From assembly GCA_963789495.1 (NCBI GenBank), contig CAWBLP010000010.1:310001-374000 (forward strand): a DNA stretch of 64,000 nt, given 5' to 3'. The notes below the pieces were generated by a model. The model had not been told where the DNA came from and made no database searches. It saw nothing but the letters and a program-made list of their open reading frames with translations. Within the stretch, counting starts at the first letter, position 1. Each line of letters starts with the position of its first letter. A program made the position numbers and the translations under genes. Of the stretch, positions 55,507-64,000 are shown one piece after another. This DNA is from CAWBLP01 sp963789495. GTDB taxonomy: Bacteria > Pseudomonadota > Alphaproteobacteria > Acetobacterales > Acetobacteraceae.

Positions 55507-58306
55507 TCACGCCGACACCGAATTGGACGCCGGGCTTGCCGGAATGTCCGACGGCGCGGTCGGCAAACACACCGCCACCGCCTGCTGCAGTTCCATGTAG
55601 GGCACCGGCTTGCGCAGCAGCCGGAACTCGGTGGTTTCCGCTGAAACCACATCGTTGTACCCGGAGGTAAGAATAATCGGCAATCGAGGCAGGCGGCCCC
55701 GCGCTGCCCTCGCCAGTTCCAGCCCGTTCATGCCGTCCGGCATCACCACATCCGTCAACAGCAGATCGAACGGTTTGGTGACCAGCAGATCGAGCGCGGC
55801 CTGGGCCCTTTCTGCCAGTGCCACTTCGAATCCCATGACTGACAGCATCTGACCGATCACCGCGGCAACCTCGGCATTGTCCTCGACCAGCAGGACCCGG
55901 CGCCCGGCGGCCAATTTCTCTTCTGACGGCGGCAGCCGCACGCCCGGCGCCAGCTTGCGGCTGCGTGGCAGGAACAGGGTGATCGTAGTGCCGACACCGG
56001 GACAACTGTCGATGCTGACGGAACCGCCCGACTGTTTCACGAAGCCATAGACCTGGCTCAAACCAAGACCGGTGCCCGCGCCGGGTTCCTTCGTAGTGAA
56101 GAAGGGATCGAACACTTTGTCGATCAGTTCCGGGGGGATCCCAATACCGGTGTCGCGTAGCACGATCGCCACATGGTCGGATTGCAGCCCATTGGGACGC
56201 TGCAGTCCTGTATTGGCAACCTCGATGATGAAGCCTCCGCCGTCCGGCATGGCGTCGCGCGCATTCACCGCCACATTGAGCATGGCGATTTCGAGCTCGT
56301 TGGGATCGGCCTCGATCGGCCACACATCCGGCGCCACAGTGGCTTGCAACGCGATATTGCCGCGCAACGACGCGCCCAGCATGCCCGCAATGCGCGGCAG
56401 TTCGACACGCAGGTCAAGCACCTGCAGGTCAGTCGGCTGACGGCGGGAGAAGGCGAGCAACTGTCGTGTCAGCGCCACGCCGCGTTCACCGGCGCGCAGG
56501 ATGTTGTCCATCAGGGACGGCACGTTGGATGGCGTCCGCCGTTTCGCAAGCTCCGCACTGCCCATCATGACCGAGAGCAGATTGTTGAAGTCGTGCGCGA
56601 CACCGCCGGTCAGATGGCCGATGGCCTCCATCTTCTGCGCGTGACGCAACTGCGCTCCCAGCTCCTCGCGTTCGGTCAGATCGCGCGCCGTCGTGATGAC
56701 ATAGCGCTCCCCGTCCTCGCCTTGACCCGGCACCAGCACGAACATCACATCGATCGACCGCGTGCGCCCGGCCATGGTACGACGTGCGATGTAATGCTGC
56801 GGCTCTGCCGAACGCACGCATTCCCGCAGATAATGCATCGGAATTTGCGCGGCCTCGACGCCCAGCACGTCCTCGACCGTGCGCCCCACCACCTGGTCGC
56901 GCGACAATCCATAAGCCCGCTCGCTGGTCGGATTCAGGTCGGCATATTCAATCCGCCCGTTCGGCAGGACACGCTGCAAAGTCAGCCAGTCCGGTGAATT
57001 GTCAAAGAACGCCTGCAACTGCGCCCTGCTGGACGCCAATTGACGGGCGCGCTGCTCCGCCTGCTGTTCCAGCCGCTCGTTCAACTCCCGTAACTGCCGT
57101 TCGCTGTCCTTTAGAGCCTGGGCGGTCTGCTTGCGCTCGTCGATATCCTCGATGATGCCGAGGCTGTACAGCACCTTGCCCGAGGCATCGCGGATCGGCC
57201 CGACGTTCACGCTGACCCAGAAGCTTGATCCATCCTTGCGAATGAAGCGCTCCTCAATCTGGATTTGCGACAGCTTGCCGGTCAGCAATTCCTGTCCCAA
57301 CGCAAAACAGTTCGCCCGATCCTCCGGGTTGACCAGGTCGAGCAGATTGCGGCCGCTCAGCTCCCGGGGAGAATAGCCAAGCATGCGGCACAGTGCCGGG
57401 TTGGTCTCGCGCAGACAAAAATCGGGGCCGACCGTCGCCTTGCCGAGCGGGCTCTGCTCGAATACGCGACGAAAGCGGTCTTCGCTTTCACGCAGTGCGG
57501 CTTCGGACAGTTTGCGCTCAGTGACGTCGACATCAACGCCGCTGTGGCGCACCGCCCGACCCGCCGCATCGCGGATCAATCGCCCGCGGCCGAAAATCCA
57601 CCTGATCTGTCCGTCCGCTCGGCGAATGCGATACTCGACCTCGAACGAATCGCCGCGTTCCAGCATCATCTGAAAGCCATGCCAGACGCGGTCACGATCG
57701 TCTGGATGACGTCGGGCGCGAATCCGATCCATCGGCACCGGCTGGTCGCTCGGCTTCCAGTCCCATGATGCGGAAATATTGCGGCGTGCCGCGGACCGTG
57801 TCGCTCCCGAGGTCGATCTCCCAGATCCCGACACCGGCCGAATGCTCAGCCAGCGTCAGCAGATCGTCGCGATCCCGCAGCGCCGTTTCCATCTGGCGAT
57901 GCCGGCTGGCGTCGCGGATATGCAGGGCCACGCCCCATGCCATCGGGACGATGTCGAGTTCGGCGGGAAAGCCGAACACGCTGGAGTCCGCTTCGGCGCG
58001 GTACGGCACGCGGTCCACCAGTCCACGTTGAACGCTGCGGTGCAGGTCCGAGCCGGCGAGTCCCGGGCAGACTTCCGACAAGCATCGCCCGACGACTTCG
58101 GACCGGCGCAGGCCAAGCATGCGCTCCGCAGCCAGATTGAAATAGATCACCCGCTCCATGCCATCGATGGCACAGACAGCATCGGGAATGGCGTCGAGCA
58201 CGGCCTCAGCGGCGCCGCCGGGTAACCCGGCAGCGAGCGTTCCAGTCCCGCCCTGGTCGTCCTTCGACTTGCCCCGACCGGTCATGCTGGCCTTGTTACA
58301 AGACAA
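55507..58306 (-). pseudogene. Multi-PAS hybrid histidine kinase, +1 frameshift
   Basis: The N-terminal frame (from 58306) carries a PAS domain (AIPDAVCAIDGMERVIYFN) and the start of a second (GVGIWEIDLGSDTVRG). It breaks after YFRIMGLE; dropping one T of 57755-57756 joins it to PSDQPVPMDRIRARRHPDD and on through two more PAS domains, a coiled coil, HisKA (GVAHDFNNLLSVM), HATPase (LNVAVNARDAMP, GAGTGLGLSQVYGF) and a receiver with its Asp in LLLTDVVMPDGMNG. Corrected length is ~932 residues. No transmembrane helix is obvious. It is upstream of the chimera on the same strand. Confidence 0.83.
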
Positions 58307-58364
58307 CCCGACAGAAAGGGAGTTGTCACGACGGGTCTCGCGATGAGTTGACGAACCGAAGTGG

Positions 58365-58913
58365 TCAAGCAGGCAAGGGGAACTGCCGCAGATACGGCAT
58401 GTAGTCGTCCTCGACGTCTATTTGCAGTGTGGCGAGCACGCGCACGACAGCATTATAAAAGGCAATTGTCAGCGTCAGGTCCACCGCCTGCTCGTTTCCC
58501 AATGCCTGCTGAATAGTTGCAAATGTGACGTCCGCCATCGCCCCCTGTTCGGTGATCTCGCGCGCGGCTTTCAGCACGGTCCGGGTCAGACTGTCGAGCT
58601 GGGTCTGCCGGCCCGACGTTTCCTCGATCAGCGCACGGATGTCGTCGTCGCTGACTCCGAAATCACGCCCGATCTTCACGTGGTGCGACCATTCATAGGG
58701 CGAGCGTGCCAGCCAGCCGACCTGCAGGATCGCCATCTCCCGCAAGCGCGGATCGAGCTTGCTGCCGAAGCGGATGTAGCCGCCGAGCCCGGAAAAAGCC
58801 CGCGCCGCCTTGGGTGAATTCACCAGCGCCTTGAACAGCGCAATCGGGCGTTTCAGCAGGTCCTGGTCCTCTACAGCCAGGTCGGCAACCTCCAGATACG
58901 GCACGCGCGCCAT
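58365..58913 (-). CDS. Carboxymuconolactone decarboxylase family protein
   Basis: 182 residues, all-helical CMD fold. The motif LREMAILQVGWLARSPYEWSHHVKIG carries the Glu and His residues used by AhpD-like members, but no CxxC is present, so peroxidase-reductant chemistry as in AhpD is unlikely. LTLTIAFYNAVVRVLATL is the conserved C-terminal helix. Role unknown. It lies just upstream of the multi-PAS kinase on the same strand, separated by 58 bp. Confidence 0.8.
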   Translation of the reverse strand: MARVPYLEVADLAVEDQDLLKRPIALFKALVNSPKAARAFSGLGGYIRFGSKLDPRLREMAILQVGWLARSPYEWSHHVKIGRDFGVSDDDIRALIEETSGRQTQLDSLTRTVLKAAREITEQGAMADVTFATIQQALGNEQAVDLTLTIAFYNAVVRVLATLQIDVEDDYMPYLRQFPLPA

Positions 58914-59055
58914 GCGACGATCCTTTCAGCGTTGAATGCGATCGACCGCGAAACCGGTCAACCGGCGGGACAGCAGGGAAATGGTCGGTGATCGGCGGAC
59001 CATCCCTTGATCCCGGCGCGGTAATGCCCTTGTCATGCAGCGCAGGGAGGACCCG

Positions 59056-59229
59056 ATGATGCATCGCAAGAGTTCAGCCAATGGCAGGCCCGCGCCAGCG
59101 CAGCCGACGCCCATGCCGTCCTGGATGGCCGGTGCCACGATTGGACTTGCCATCATGGGGATGGCGAGTTCGGCGATGGCCTTGGGCATCGGCCTGGCGG
59201 TCAGCCAATCGACCTGCCGCGGCAAGTGA
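59056..59229 (+). CDS. Small single-helix membrane protein
   Basis: 57 residues. A Pro/Ala-rich N-terminus is followed by MAGATIGLAIMGMASSAMAL, a membrane helix, and a short tail STCRGK. AGGGAGGA lies 6 bp before the ATG at 59056, a good ribosome-binding site, which is the main support. No family recognised. It is convergent with the dehydrogenase gene 4 bp downstream. Confidence 0.5.
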   Translation: MMHRKSSANGRPAPAQPTPMPSWMAGATIGLAIMGMASSAMALGIGLAVSQSTCRGK

Positions 59230-59233
59230 CACG

Positions 59234-60445
59234 TCAGACCGTGTCCATCACGCGGTCGCTCAATCGGTTACCCTGGCGATAGCCGAAGAAGATGTCCGGG
59301 CTGAGCTCATCCACTGAGCGACACCCGGTATAGGCCATGGTTTTGTCCAGCTCCGCTCTGATGAGATCGATTGCGCGTATCGCGCCGGCCTCACCGCCGG
59401 CTGCGGTGCCGTACAGCGTGGCGCGACCGGTCAGCACAGCCTTGGCGCCAAGTGCCAGCGCCTTGGCGATGTCGGAACCGCGGCGCACGCCTGAATCCAG
59501 GATGATCGTGGCGCGATTGCCGACCGCCTCGGCAATCTCCGGCAATGCGTCGATCGTGGAGGCGGCGCTGTCCATGTTGCGGCCGCCATGGTTCGACACG
59601 ATGATCCCGTCGACGCCATAGCCGATTGCCTTCACCGCGTCATCAGGGCGCTGCACGCCCTTCAGCATCAGCACGCCCGGCCACATGTCGCGGAACTTCG
59701 CGATATCCTCCCAGGCAAGCGAGTCGGCGCGCATGCCTTGCTGCGCACCGGCGCCGCTGAGGATGGAGCGCTGGAATTCCGCCGGATAATTTTCGTGGCG
59801 CGGGAAGCCGCCGCCGGTGAAGTAGCGCAGCAGCACATTGCGTGCCCAGGTGGGGTGCCGCATCACGTCGACCGCGAAGCGTGGCGTGAGCTTGAACGGC
59901 AACGCGAAGCCGTTATGCGTGTTGTACTCGCGATTGGGCGAGACGGGAGAGTCCACCGTGACGATCAGCGCCTCGAACCCGTTGCGATGAGCGCGGCGGA
60001 TCAGTTCGTGCGACAACTCGCGCTGCTGCCAGACATAGAGCTGGAACCACAGCCTTCCGCCTTTGTCGGGGCCGCCGTGTTCGACGATCTTCTCCATCGC
60101 CGTCATCGATGCGGTAGACAGGGTCAGCGGGATCTTCGCCTTTGCCGCCGCCTTGGCCAGTTCCAGTTCGCCCTGATGCCAGCACAGGCCGGCGGCGCCG
60201 GTGGGCGCGATCGCCATCGGCAGACTGGCCGGCTTGCCGAACAACGTGGTGGCGACACTGCGGCCCGAGACATCCACCAGGGCGCGGTGACGCAGCTTGA
60301 TCCGTTCGAACGCGGAGCGGTTGTTGGCGACGGCGATGTGATCCTCGGTGGCACGATCGACAAAATCGAATACGCCTTTGGGCAGGCGTCGACGCGCGGC
60401 TTCGCGCAGATCCCAGATGTTCAGGCAGCGATCGACCGTGGCCAT
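59234..60445 (-). CDS. FMN-dependent alpha-hydroxy-acid dehydrogenase (LldD-like), copy 2
   Basis: 403 residues. TIM-barrel flavoenzyme of the lactate/mandelate dehydrogenase family: PTGAAGLCWHQGELELAKAA, FQLYVWQQRE, the catalytic His in VSNHGGRNMD, and DSGVRRGSDIAKALALGA. It overlaps the upstream paralogue's stop by TGATG. The long match with that gene shows tandem duplication; a substitution of QG for EG and differences near the active-site loop suggest altered substrate range. Quinone-linked membrane oxidation is likely. Confidence 0.88.
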   Translation of the reverse strand: MATVDRCLNIWDLREAARRRLPKGVFDFVDRATEDHIAVANNRSAFERIKLRHRALVDVSGRSVATTLFGKPASLPMAIAPTGAAGLCWHQGELELAKAAAKAKIPLTLSTASMTAMEKIVEHGGPDKGGRLWFQLYVWQQRELSHELIRRAHRNGFEALIVTVDSPVSPNREYNTHNGFALPFKLTPRFAVDVMRHPTWARNVLLRYFTGGGFPRHENYPAEFQRSILSGAGAQQGMRADSLAWEDIAKFRDMWPGVLMLKGVQRPDDAVKAIGYGVDGIIVSNHGGRNMDSAASTIDALPEIAEAVGNRATIILDSGVRRGSDIAKALALGAKAVLTGRATLYGTAAGGEAGAIRAIDLIRAELDKTMAYTGCRSVDELSPDIFFGYRQGNRLSDRVMDTV

Positions 60446-61656
60446 CACACGGTATCCATGACCATGTCGCGCAGGCGATTGCCCTGGCGCTGGCCGAAGA
60501 AGATGTCCGGCGTGATTTCATCCACCGAGCGGCAGCCGGTATAGGCCATGGTCTTGTCCAGCTCGTTGCGGATCAGGCTGATCGCCTTGCCGGCCCCGGC
60601 CTCGCCACCGACCGCCGTACCGTACAGCGTGGCCCGTCCGGTCAGCACGGCCTTCGCGCCGAGCGCGAGCGCCTTGGCAATATCGGAGCCGCGCCGCACG
60701 CCGGAATCGAGGATCACGGTGCCCCGCTCGCCGACCGCTTCGGCAATCTCCGGCAGCACGTCAATCGAGGCGACCACACTGTCCATGTTGCGACCGCCGT
60801 GGTTGGACACGACGATGCCGTCCACGCCGGCTTCGATCGCCTTCACCGCGTCGTCCGGCCGGTTGATCCCCTTGACCATCAGGATGCCCGGCCATTTGTC
60901 GCGGAAGATCTTGATGTCGTCCCAGTTCAACGAATCCTGCCGCATCATTTCGCGCATGGCGGTGGCGTCGCCGACCGGGCGCCGATACGGTTCCGGGTAG
61001 TTTTCGTTGCGCGGCATGCCGATCGTGGTGAGGTATTTCAGCAGCACGTCCTTGGCCCAGAACGGGTGCCGCATGATGTCGAGGGTGAAACGCAGTGTCG
61101 GATGGAACGGCAGCAGGAAGCCGTTATGCGTGTTGTACTCTCGGTTCGGTGGCACGATGGTATCGACAGTAACGATCAGCGCCTCGAACCCGGCACGGTT
61201 CGCTCGCTCGATCAGCTGGTAGGACAGCTCCCGCTGGTTCCAGACGTAGAGCTGGAACCACAGCCGCCCGCCCACGCCAGGCCCCGCCTGTTCGGCGATC
61301 TTCTCCATCGAGGTCATCGCACCGGTCGCGAGTGTGAACGGAATTTTCGCCTTGGCCGCGGCCTTGGCGAGTTCCAGTTCCCCCTCGTGCCAGCACAGCC
61401 CGGCGGCACCGGTGGGCGCGATCGCCATCGGCATCGACACCGGCTTGCCGAACAGGGTGGTCGCCATACTGCGGCCGGACACATCCACCAATGCACGGTG
61501 ACGCAGCTTGATACGCTCGAAGGCGGAGCGGTTGTTGGCGACGGCGATGCCGTCTTCGCTGCCGCGATCGACGAATTCGAACACGCCCTTGGGCAGCCGA
61601 CGCTTCGCCGCCGCGCGCAGGTCGTAGACGTTCAGGCAACGATCAAGGCTGGCCAT
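60445..61656 (-). CDS. FMN-dependent alpha-hydroxy-acid dehydrogenase (LldD-like), copy 1
   Basis: 403 residues. Same family and motifs as its neighbour: PTGAAGLCWHEGELELAKAA, FQLYVWNQRE, VSNHGGRNMD and DSGVRRGSDIAKALALGA. The ATG at 61656 has GGGGAG 7 bp upstream; the longer frame to 61719 is not conserved. It oxidises a 2-hydroxy acid to a 2-oxo acid; lactate and mandelate are candidates. First of two coupled genes, with a terminator-like hairpin closing the gene before it. Confidence 0.88.
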   Translation of the reverse strand: MASLDRCLNVYDLRAAAKRRLPKGVFEFVDRGSEDGIAVANNRSAFERIKLRHRALVDVSGRSMATTLFGKPVSMPMAIAPTGAAGLCWHEGELELAKAAAKAKIPFTLATGAMTSMEKIAEQAGPGVGGRLWFQLYVWNQRELSYQLIERANRAGFEALIVTVDTIVPPNREYNTHNGFLLPFHPTLRFTLDIMRHPFWAKDVLLKYLTTIGMPRNENYPEPYRRPVGDATAMREMMRQDSLNWDDIKIFRDKWPGILMVKGINRPDDAVKAIEAGVDGIVVSNHGGRNMDSVVASIDVLPEIAEAVGERGTVILDSGVRRGSDIAKALALGAKAVLTGRATLYGTAVGGEAGAGKAISLIRNELDKTMAYTGCRSVDEITPDIFFGQRQGNRLRDMVMDTV

Positions 61657-61745
61657 GGATATCTCCCCCGATCTTGCGATGATGAAGCCGGGTGGAGGGT
61701 TGTCAAGCGGCTGACACACATGGCCGGGAGCCGCATCCGGCTTGC

Positions 61746-61773
61746 GCGGCTGCGCTTCCCCGGAAGCGGCCGC
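61746..61773 (-). terminator. Terminator-like hairpin after the DOPA-dioxygenase gene
   Basis: GCGGC (61746-61750) with GCCGC (61769-61773) and CGCTTCC (61753-61759) with GGAAGCG (61762-61768) form a two-part stem directly at the stop codon. It separates this gene from the downstream dehydrogenase pair. No clear T tract. Confidence 0.45.
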
Positions 61774-62138
61774 TACGCCGCGTCCGTCTCCCGCAGGACT
61801 TCGGTCTTCACCGCCAGCACCTCGCCCATCCAGACCGCGTGCAGTGTATGGTCGTCGCGCGGACGGCCGCTCTCCGGGTGCAGCAGGATGGTCAGCCCCA
61901 TGCGGTTCAGCATCAGGAACGGCACCAAGGTGGGAAACAGGTCCGGCAGAAAGGCGATCTGATACATTGCCTGCACATGCGGACCCACCGGTACATCATG
62001 CCACCGCCCCATCCGCACCGAAAACCGCTGTTCCACCCAATCACGCAGTTGAGCGGCACGGGGTTTGCTGTCCGCATCATAATAGACATGCGCATGATAG
62101 TCGGTGATCGTGCCTGCGTCTTTCGCTGCGTCCTGCAT
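61773..62138 (-). CDS. DOPA 4,5-dioxygenase family protein
   Basis: 121 residues. The family's HxH metal-binding start is present as TDYHAHVYYD, with GRWHDVPVGPHVQAMYQIAF and LTILLHPESGRPRDDHT downstream. Plant and fungal members cleave DOPA; bacterial roles are mostly unknown. Its ATG uses the last base of the ligase stop (TGATG), tying it to the acyl-CoA ligase operon. Confidence 0.85.
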   Translation of the reverse strand: MQDAAKDAGTITDYHAHVYYDADSKPRAAQLRDWVEQRFSVRMGRWHDVPVGPHVQAMYQIAFLPDLFPTLVPFLMLNRMGLTILLHPESGRPRDDHTLHAVWMGEVLAVKTEVLRETDAA

Positions 62139-63682
62139 CACGCTTGCTCCTCCAGCAGCCGACGGACTTCCCGCTTGGTCACCTTGCCGTAGCCAGATTT
62201 CGGCAACTCTGGCCAGACGACAATTCTCGCCGGAAACTTGTATTTTGCCAGCCGCCCTTCGAGATGGGTCATGACGGAATGCGGATCGATCTGGGCGTCC
62301 GCAGCCGCAACCAGCACGGCAACGCCGCTCTCGCCCCAGCGTGGATCGGGCAGTCCCACCACGCAAGCTTCCGCGACGGCGGGGTGGGTCAGCAACGCCT
62401 CCTCGATCTCCCGCGGATAGACGTTCGAGCCGCCCGAGATATACATGTCCGAGGCACGCCCGGTGATGAACACGAAGCCCTGCTCATCCAGGTGGCCAAG
62501 ATCGCCGGTATGGAACCAGCCGAACCGCGTGGCCTGCTCGGTGGCCTCCGCATTATTGTAGTAGCCGTTGAACACGCCGGGTCCACGCACGCAGATCTCG
62601 CCGGTGCTGCCGGCCGGCAGGTGGTTGCCATCCGGATCCATGATGGTCACCTGCATGCCGGTGCGCGGCACGCCGCAACTTCCCAGTTTCATCGCCGCGT
62701 CATCCAGGCTGTGCAGTTCGCACGGCAGCACGGTGATGTTGCCGGTGACTTCGCCCATGCCAAAATACTGCACCAGCACCGGGCCGAGCTTCTGCAGCGC
62801 GTGGACCTGGTCGGCGCGATACATTGGGGAGCCGGCATAGATTACGTAGCGCAATGACGAATGATCATAGCGATCCACCGCATCATGCCGGGTCAGCATG
62901 GTGATGATTGTCGGCACGGTGAACATGTTGGTCACGTGGTGCCGTTCCACCAGGCGCCAGGCTTCCTCGCAATCCAGCCGCTCGCCGGACAGCAGTACGG
63001 TCGCGGCGCCGCGGGCGACCTGCGGCAGCGCGTGCACGCCGGCGCCATGCGACAGCGGCGCCACCACCAGCGAGACATCCTGCTCGGTGGTGGCCGGCAT
63101 CAAGTCGCAGAGATGATTACAGACAACATAATTCATCTGGCCGTGGGTCAGCACGCCGGCTTTTGGCCGTCCGGTGGTGCCCGAGGTGTAGAAGAACCAG
63201 GCGGGATGGTCGTGCCCGACATCGGCTTCCCGGGTGATCCTGCCGTCGAATTCAGCCAGCGTGTCCCATTCCAGCTCGCCAGGTCCGATGGAGATCTCGA
63301 GCCGGCAATTGGGGTTTTCCGCTCGTGCGGCGGCGGCGTGGTCGGGGAAGGCGGCGTCGAAAATATGCACCGCGGCACCGGAGGATTGCGCCAGATACGC
63401 CACCTCCGGTGGCGTGAGGCGGAAGTTGGTCGGCACCCAGACCGCGCCCAGCATCCAGGAGGCGAACATCGTCTCCAGCACGGCGTTGGAATTGCGGGCG
63501 TGCAGCAGCACGCGATCGCCATGCCGCACGCCGCGCGCCGCCAGCGCTCCGGCGGCAGCCTGGACCCGCGTGCAGACCGTCGCCCAGGTCCAGCTGTGAT
63601 CCCGCCAGATGATCGCCGGCCGGTCCGGGAAGCGGCGGGCGCTCTGCAGCAGCAGATGCGCGAGGTTGCTGGTCGGGATCAG
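62138..63682 (-). CDS. AMP-binding acyl-CoA synthetase (apparent CTG start)
   Basis: About 514 residues. The P-loop is YTSGTTGRPKAGVLTH; later motifs are HTGDLGHLDEQGFVFITGR, GGSNVYPREIEEALL and the catalytic lysine region KSGYGKVTKREV. In-frame N-terminal family sequence (NLAHLLLQSARRFPDRPA, WTWATVCTRVQAAAGALAARG) extends upstream of the first GTG at 63529, but with no ATG, GTG or TTG. A CTG at 63682 overlaps the thiolase stop as CTGA, the usual overlap pattern, so it is taken as the start. The substrate is probably a fatty or aromatic acid. Confidence 0.82.
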   Translation of the reverse strand: MIPTSNLAHLLLQSARRFPDRPAIIWRDHSWTWATVCTRVQAAAGALAARGVRHGDRVLLHARNSNAVLETMFASWMLGAVWVPTNFRLTPPEVAYLAQSSGAAVHIFDAAFPDHAAAARAENPNCRLEISIGPGELEWDTLAEFDGRITREADVGHDHPAWFFYTSGTTGRPKAGVLTHGQMNYVVCNHLCDLMPATTEQDVSLVVAPLSHGAGVHALPQVARGAATVLLSGERLDCEEAWRLVERHHVTNMFTVPTIITMLTRHDAVDRYDHSSLRYVIYAGSPMYRADQVHALQKLGPVLVQYFGMGEVTGNITVLPCELHSLDDAAMKLGSCGVPRTGMQVTIMDPDGNHLPAGSTGEICVRGPGVFNGYYNNAEATEQATRFGWFHTGDLGHLDEQGFVFITGRASDMYISGGSNVYPREIEEALLTHPAVAEACVVGLPDPRWGESGVAVLVAAADAQIDPHSVMTHLEGRLAKYKFPARIVVWPELPKSGYGKVTKREVRRLLEEQA

Positions 63683-64000
63683 CGCAGCTGCTCCAGGATC
63701 GACACGTAATTTGCGACCGCTGCACCGCCCATGTTGAACACGCCGCCGATATCGGCTGTGGGCAGCTGCATGGTGCCGGCCTGCCCGGTGAGTTGCATCG
63801 CGGTGATCGCGTGCATCGACACACCGGTCGCACCGATCGGGTGACCCTTTGCCTTCAGCCCGCCCGAGGGGTTCACCGGCAGTCTCCCACCCTTCGCGGT
63901 CCAGCCTTCCAGCACCGCGCGCGCGCCCTGGCCCGGTGCCGCCAGCCCCATGGCCTCATATTCCAGCAACTCCGCGATGGTGAAACAGTCGTGCGATTCC
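63679..64000 (-). CDS. Thiolase family protein, C-terminal part (5' end outside window)
   Basis: Open to the right edge; about 106 C-terminal residues are present. HDCFTIAELLEYEAMGL and the active-site His in NPSGGLKAKGHPIGATG are characteristic of the SCP-2/lipid-transfer-type thiolases. The stop overlaps the ligase start. Thiolase, acyl-CoA synthetase and the dioxygenase-like gene form one operon for CoA-linked degradation. Confidence 0.87.
   Translation of the reverse strand, partial: ESHDCFTIAELLEYEAMGLAAPGQGARAVLEGWTAKGGRLPVNPSGGLKAKGHPIGATGVSMHAITAMQLTGQAGTMQLPTADIGGVFNMGGAAVANYVSILEQLR

Overview
The window is GC-rich bacterial DNA that fits an alphaproteobacterium, most likely of the Acetobacteraceae/Rhodospirillales type. 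The support is the hopanoid genes hpnI/hpnJ, the order rpsB-tsf-pyrH-frr-uppS-cdsA-dxr-rseP, an NsrR-type Rrf2 regulator with an alphaproteobacterial-looking operator, several AHDFNN-type hybrid histidine kinases, and a family of dispersed multi-hairpin intergenic repeats. This is inferred from gene content and order; no database search was possible.

Layout. 1-3.4 kb: end of a hopanoid side-chain cluster (hpnM fragment, hpnI, hpnJ). 3.5-5.5 kb: cupin, SDR and GNAT genes. 5.6-13.7 kb, minus strand: the translation/envelope housekeeping cluster, with a methyltransferase and a hairpin repeat between tsf and pyrH and a +1 frameshift in dxr. 14.2-16.4 kb, minus strand: five tightly packed genes (CxxCH microprotein, group III truncated globin, nsrR, 5-formyl-THF cyclo-ligase family, PAS protein) behind one NsrR-like palindrome. 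16.8-21.9 kb: small exported protein divergent from a LysR regulator, a TctC/Bug binding protein, and secD-secF, with a repeat-rich SecF tail. 22-23.6 kb: an IS4-family element inside one copy of the dispersed repeat, with a 13-bp target duplication. 23.6-27.7 kb: a glycosyltransferase gene broken by a 17-bp tandem duplication and a frameshifted SulP transporter. 28-30.5 kb: tandem aspartate aminotransferase paralogues. 31-38.7 kb: double GNAT, hybrid kinase, gamma-glutamyltransferase and a secreted WD40-caspase protein (frameshifted). 38.9-43.6 kb: GNAT, hydrolase and methyltransferase, divergent from a SARP/TolB/TPR regulator. 43.9-46.7 kb: MFS transporter and the decayed remains of a repeat-built surface protein. 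46.9-52.4 kb: cyclase-family hydrolase, cupin, and a ketodeoxygluconate module (KDPG aldolase, KDG kinase, ThDP enzyme) followed by a sirtuin. 52.5-58.3 kb: a sensory block made of a CHASE8 hybrid kinase, a TonB-plug/YfiR chimera and a multi-PAS hybrid kinase. 58.4-64 kb: CMD-family protein, small membrane protein, tandem FMN alpha-hydroxy-acid dehydrogenases, DOPA-dioxygenase-like protein, acyl-CoA synthetase and a thiolase fragment.

What stands out: the NsrR-type operon with its CxxCH microprotein and PAS gene; the TonB-plug/YfiR fusion next to two hybrid kinases; six copies of a ~240-bp multi-hairpin element, one split by an IS; and an insertion-biased damage pattern. Four otherwise intact genes carry +1 frameshifts, and three perfect 17-25 bp tandem duplications lie within 8 kb. 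The damage pattern needs read-level checking, because it could be sequencing or assembly error as well as biology.
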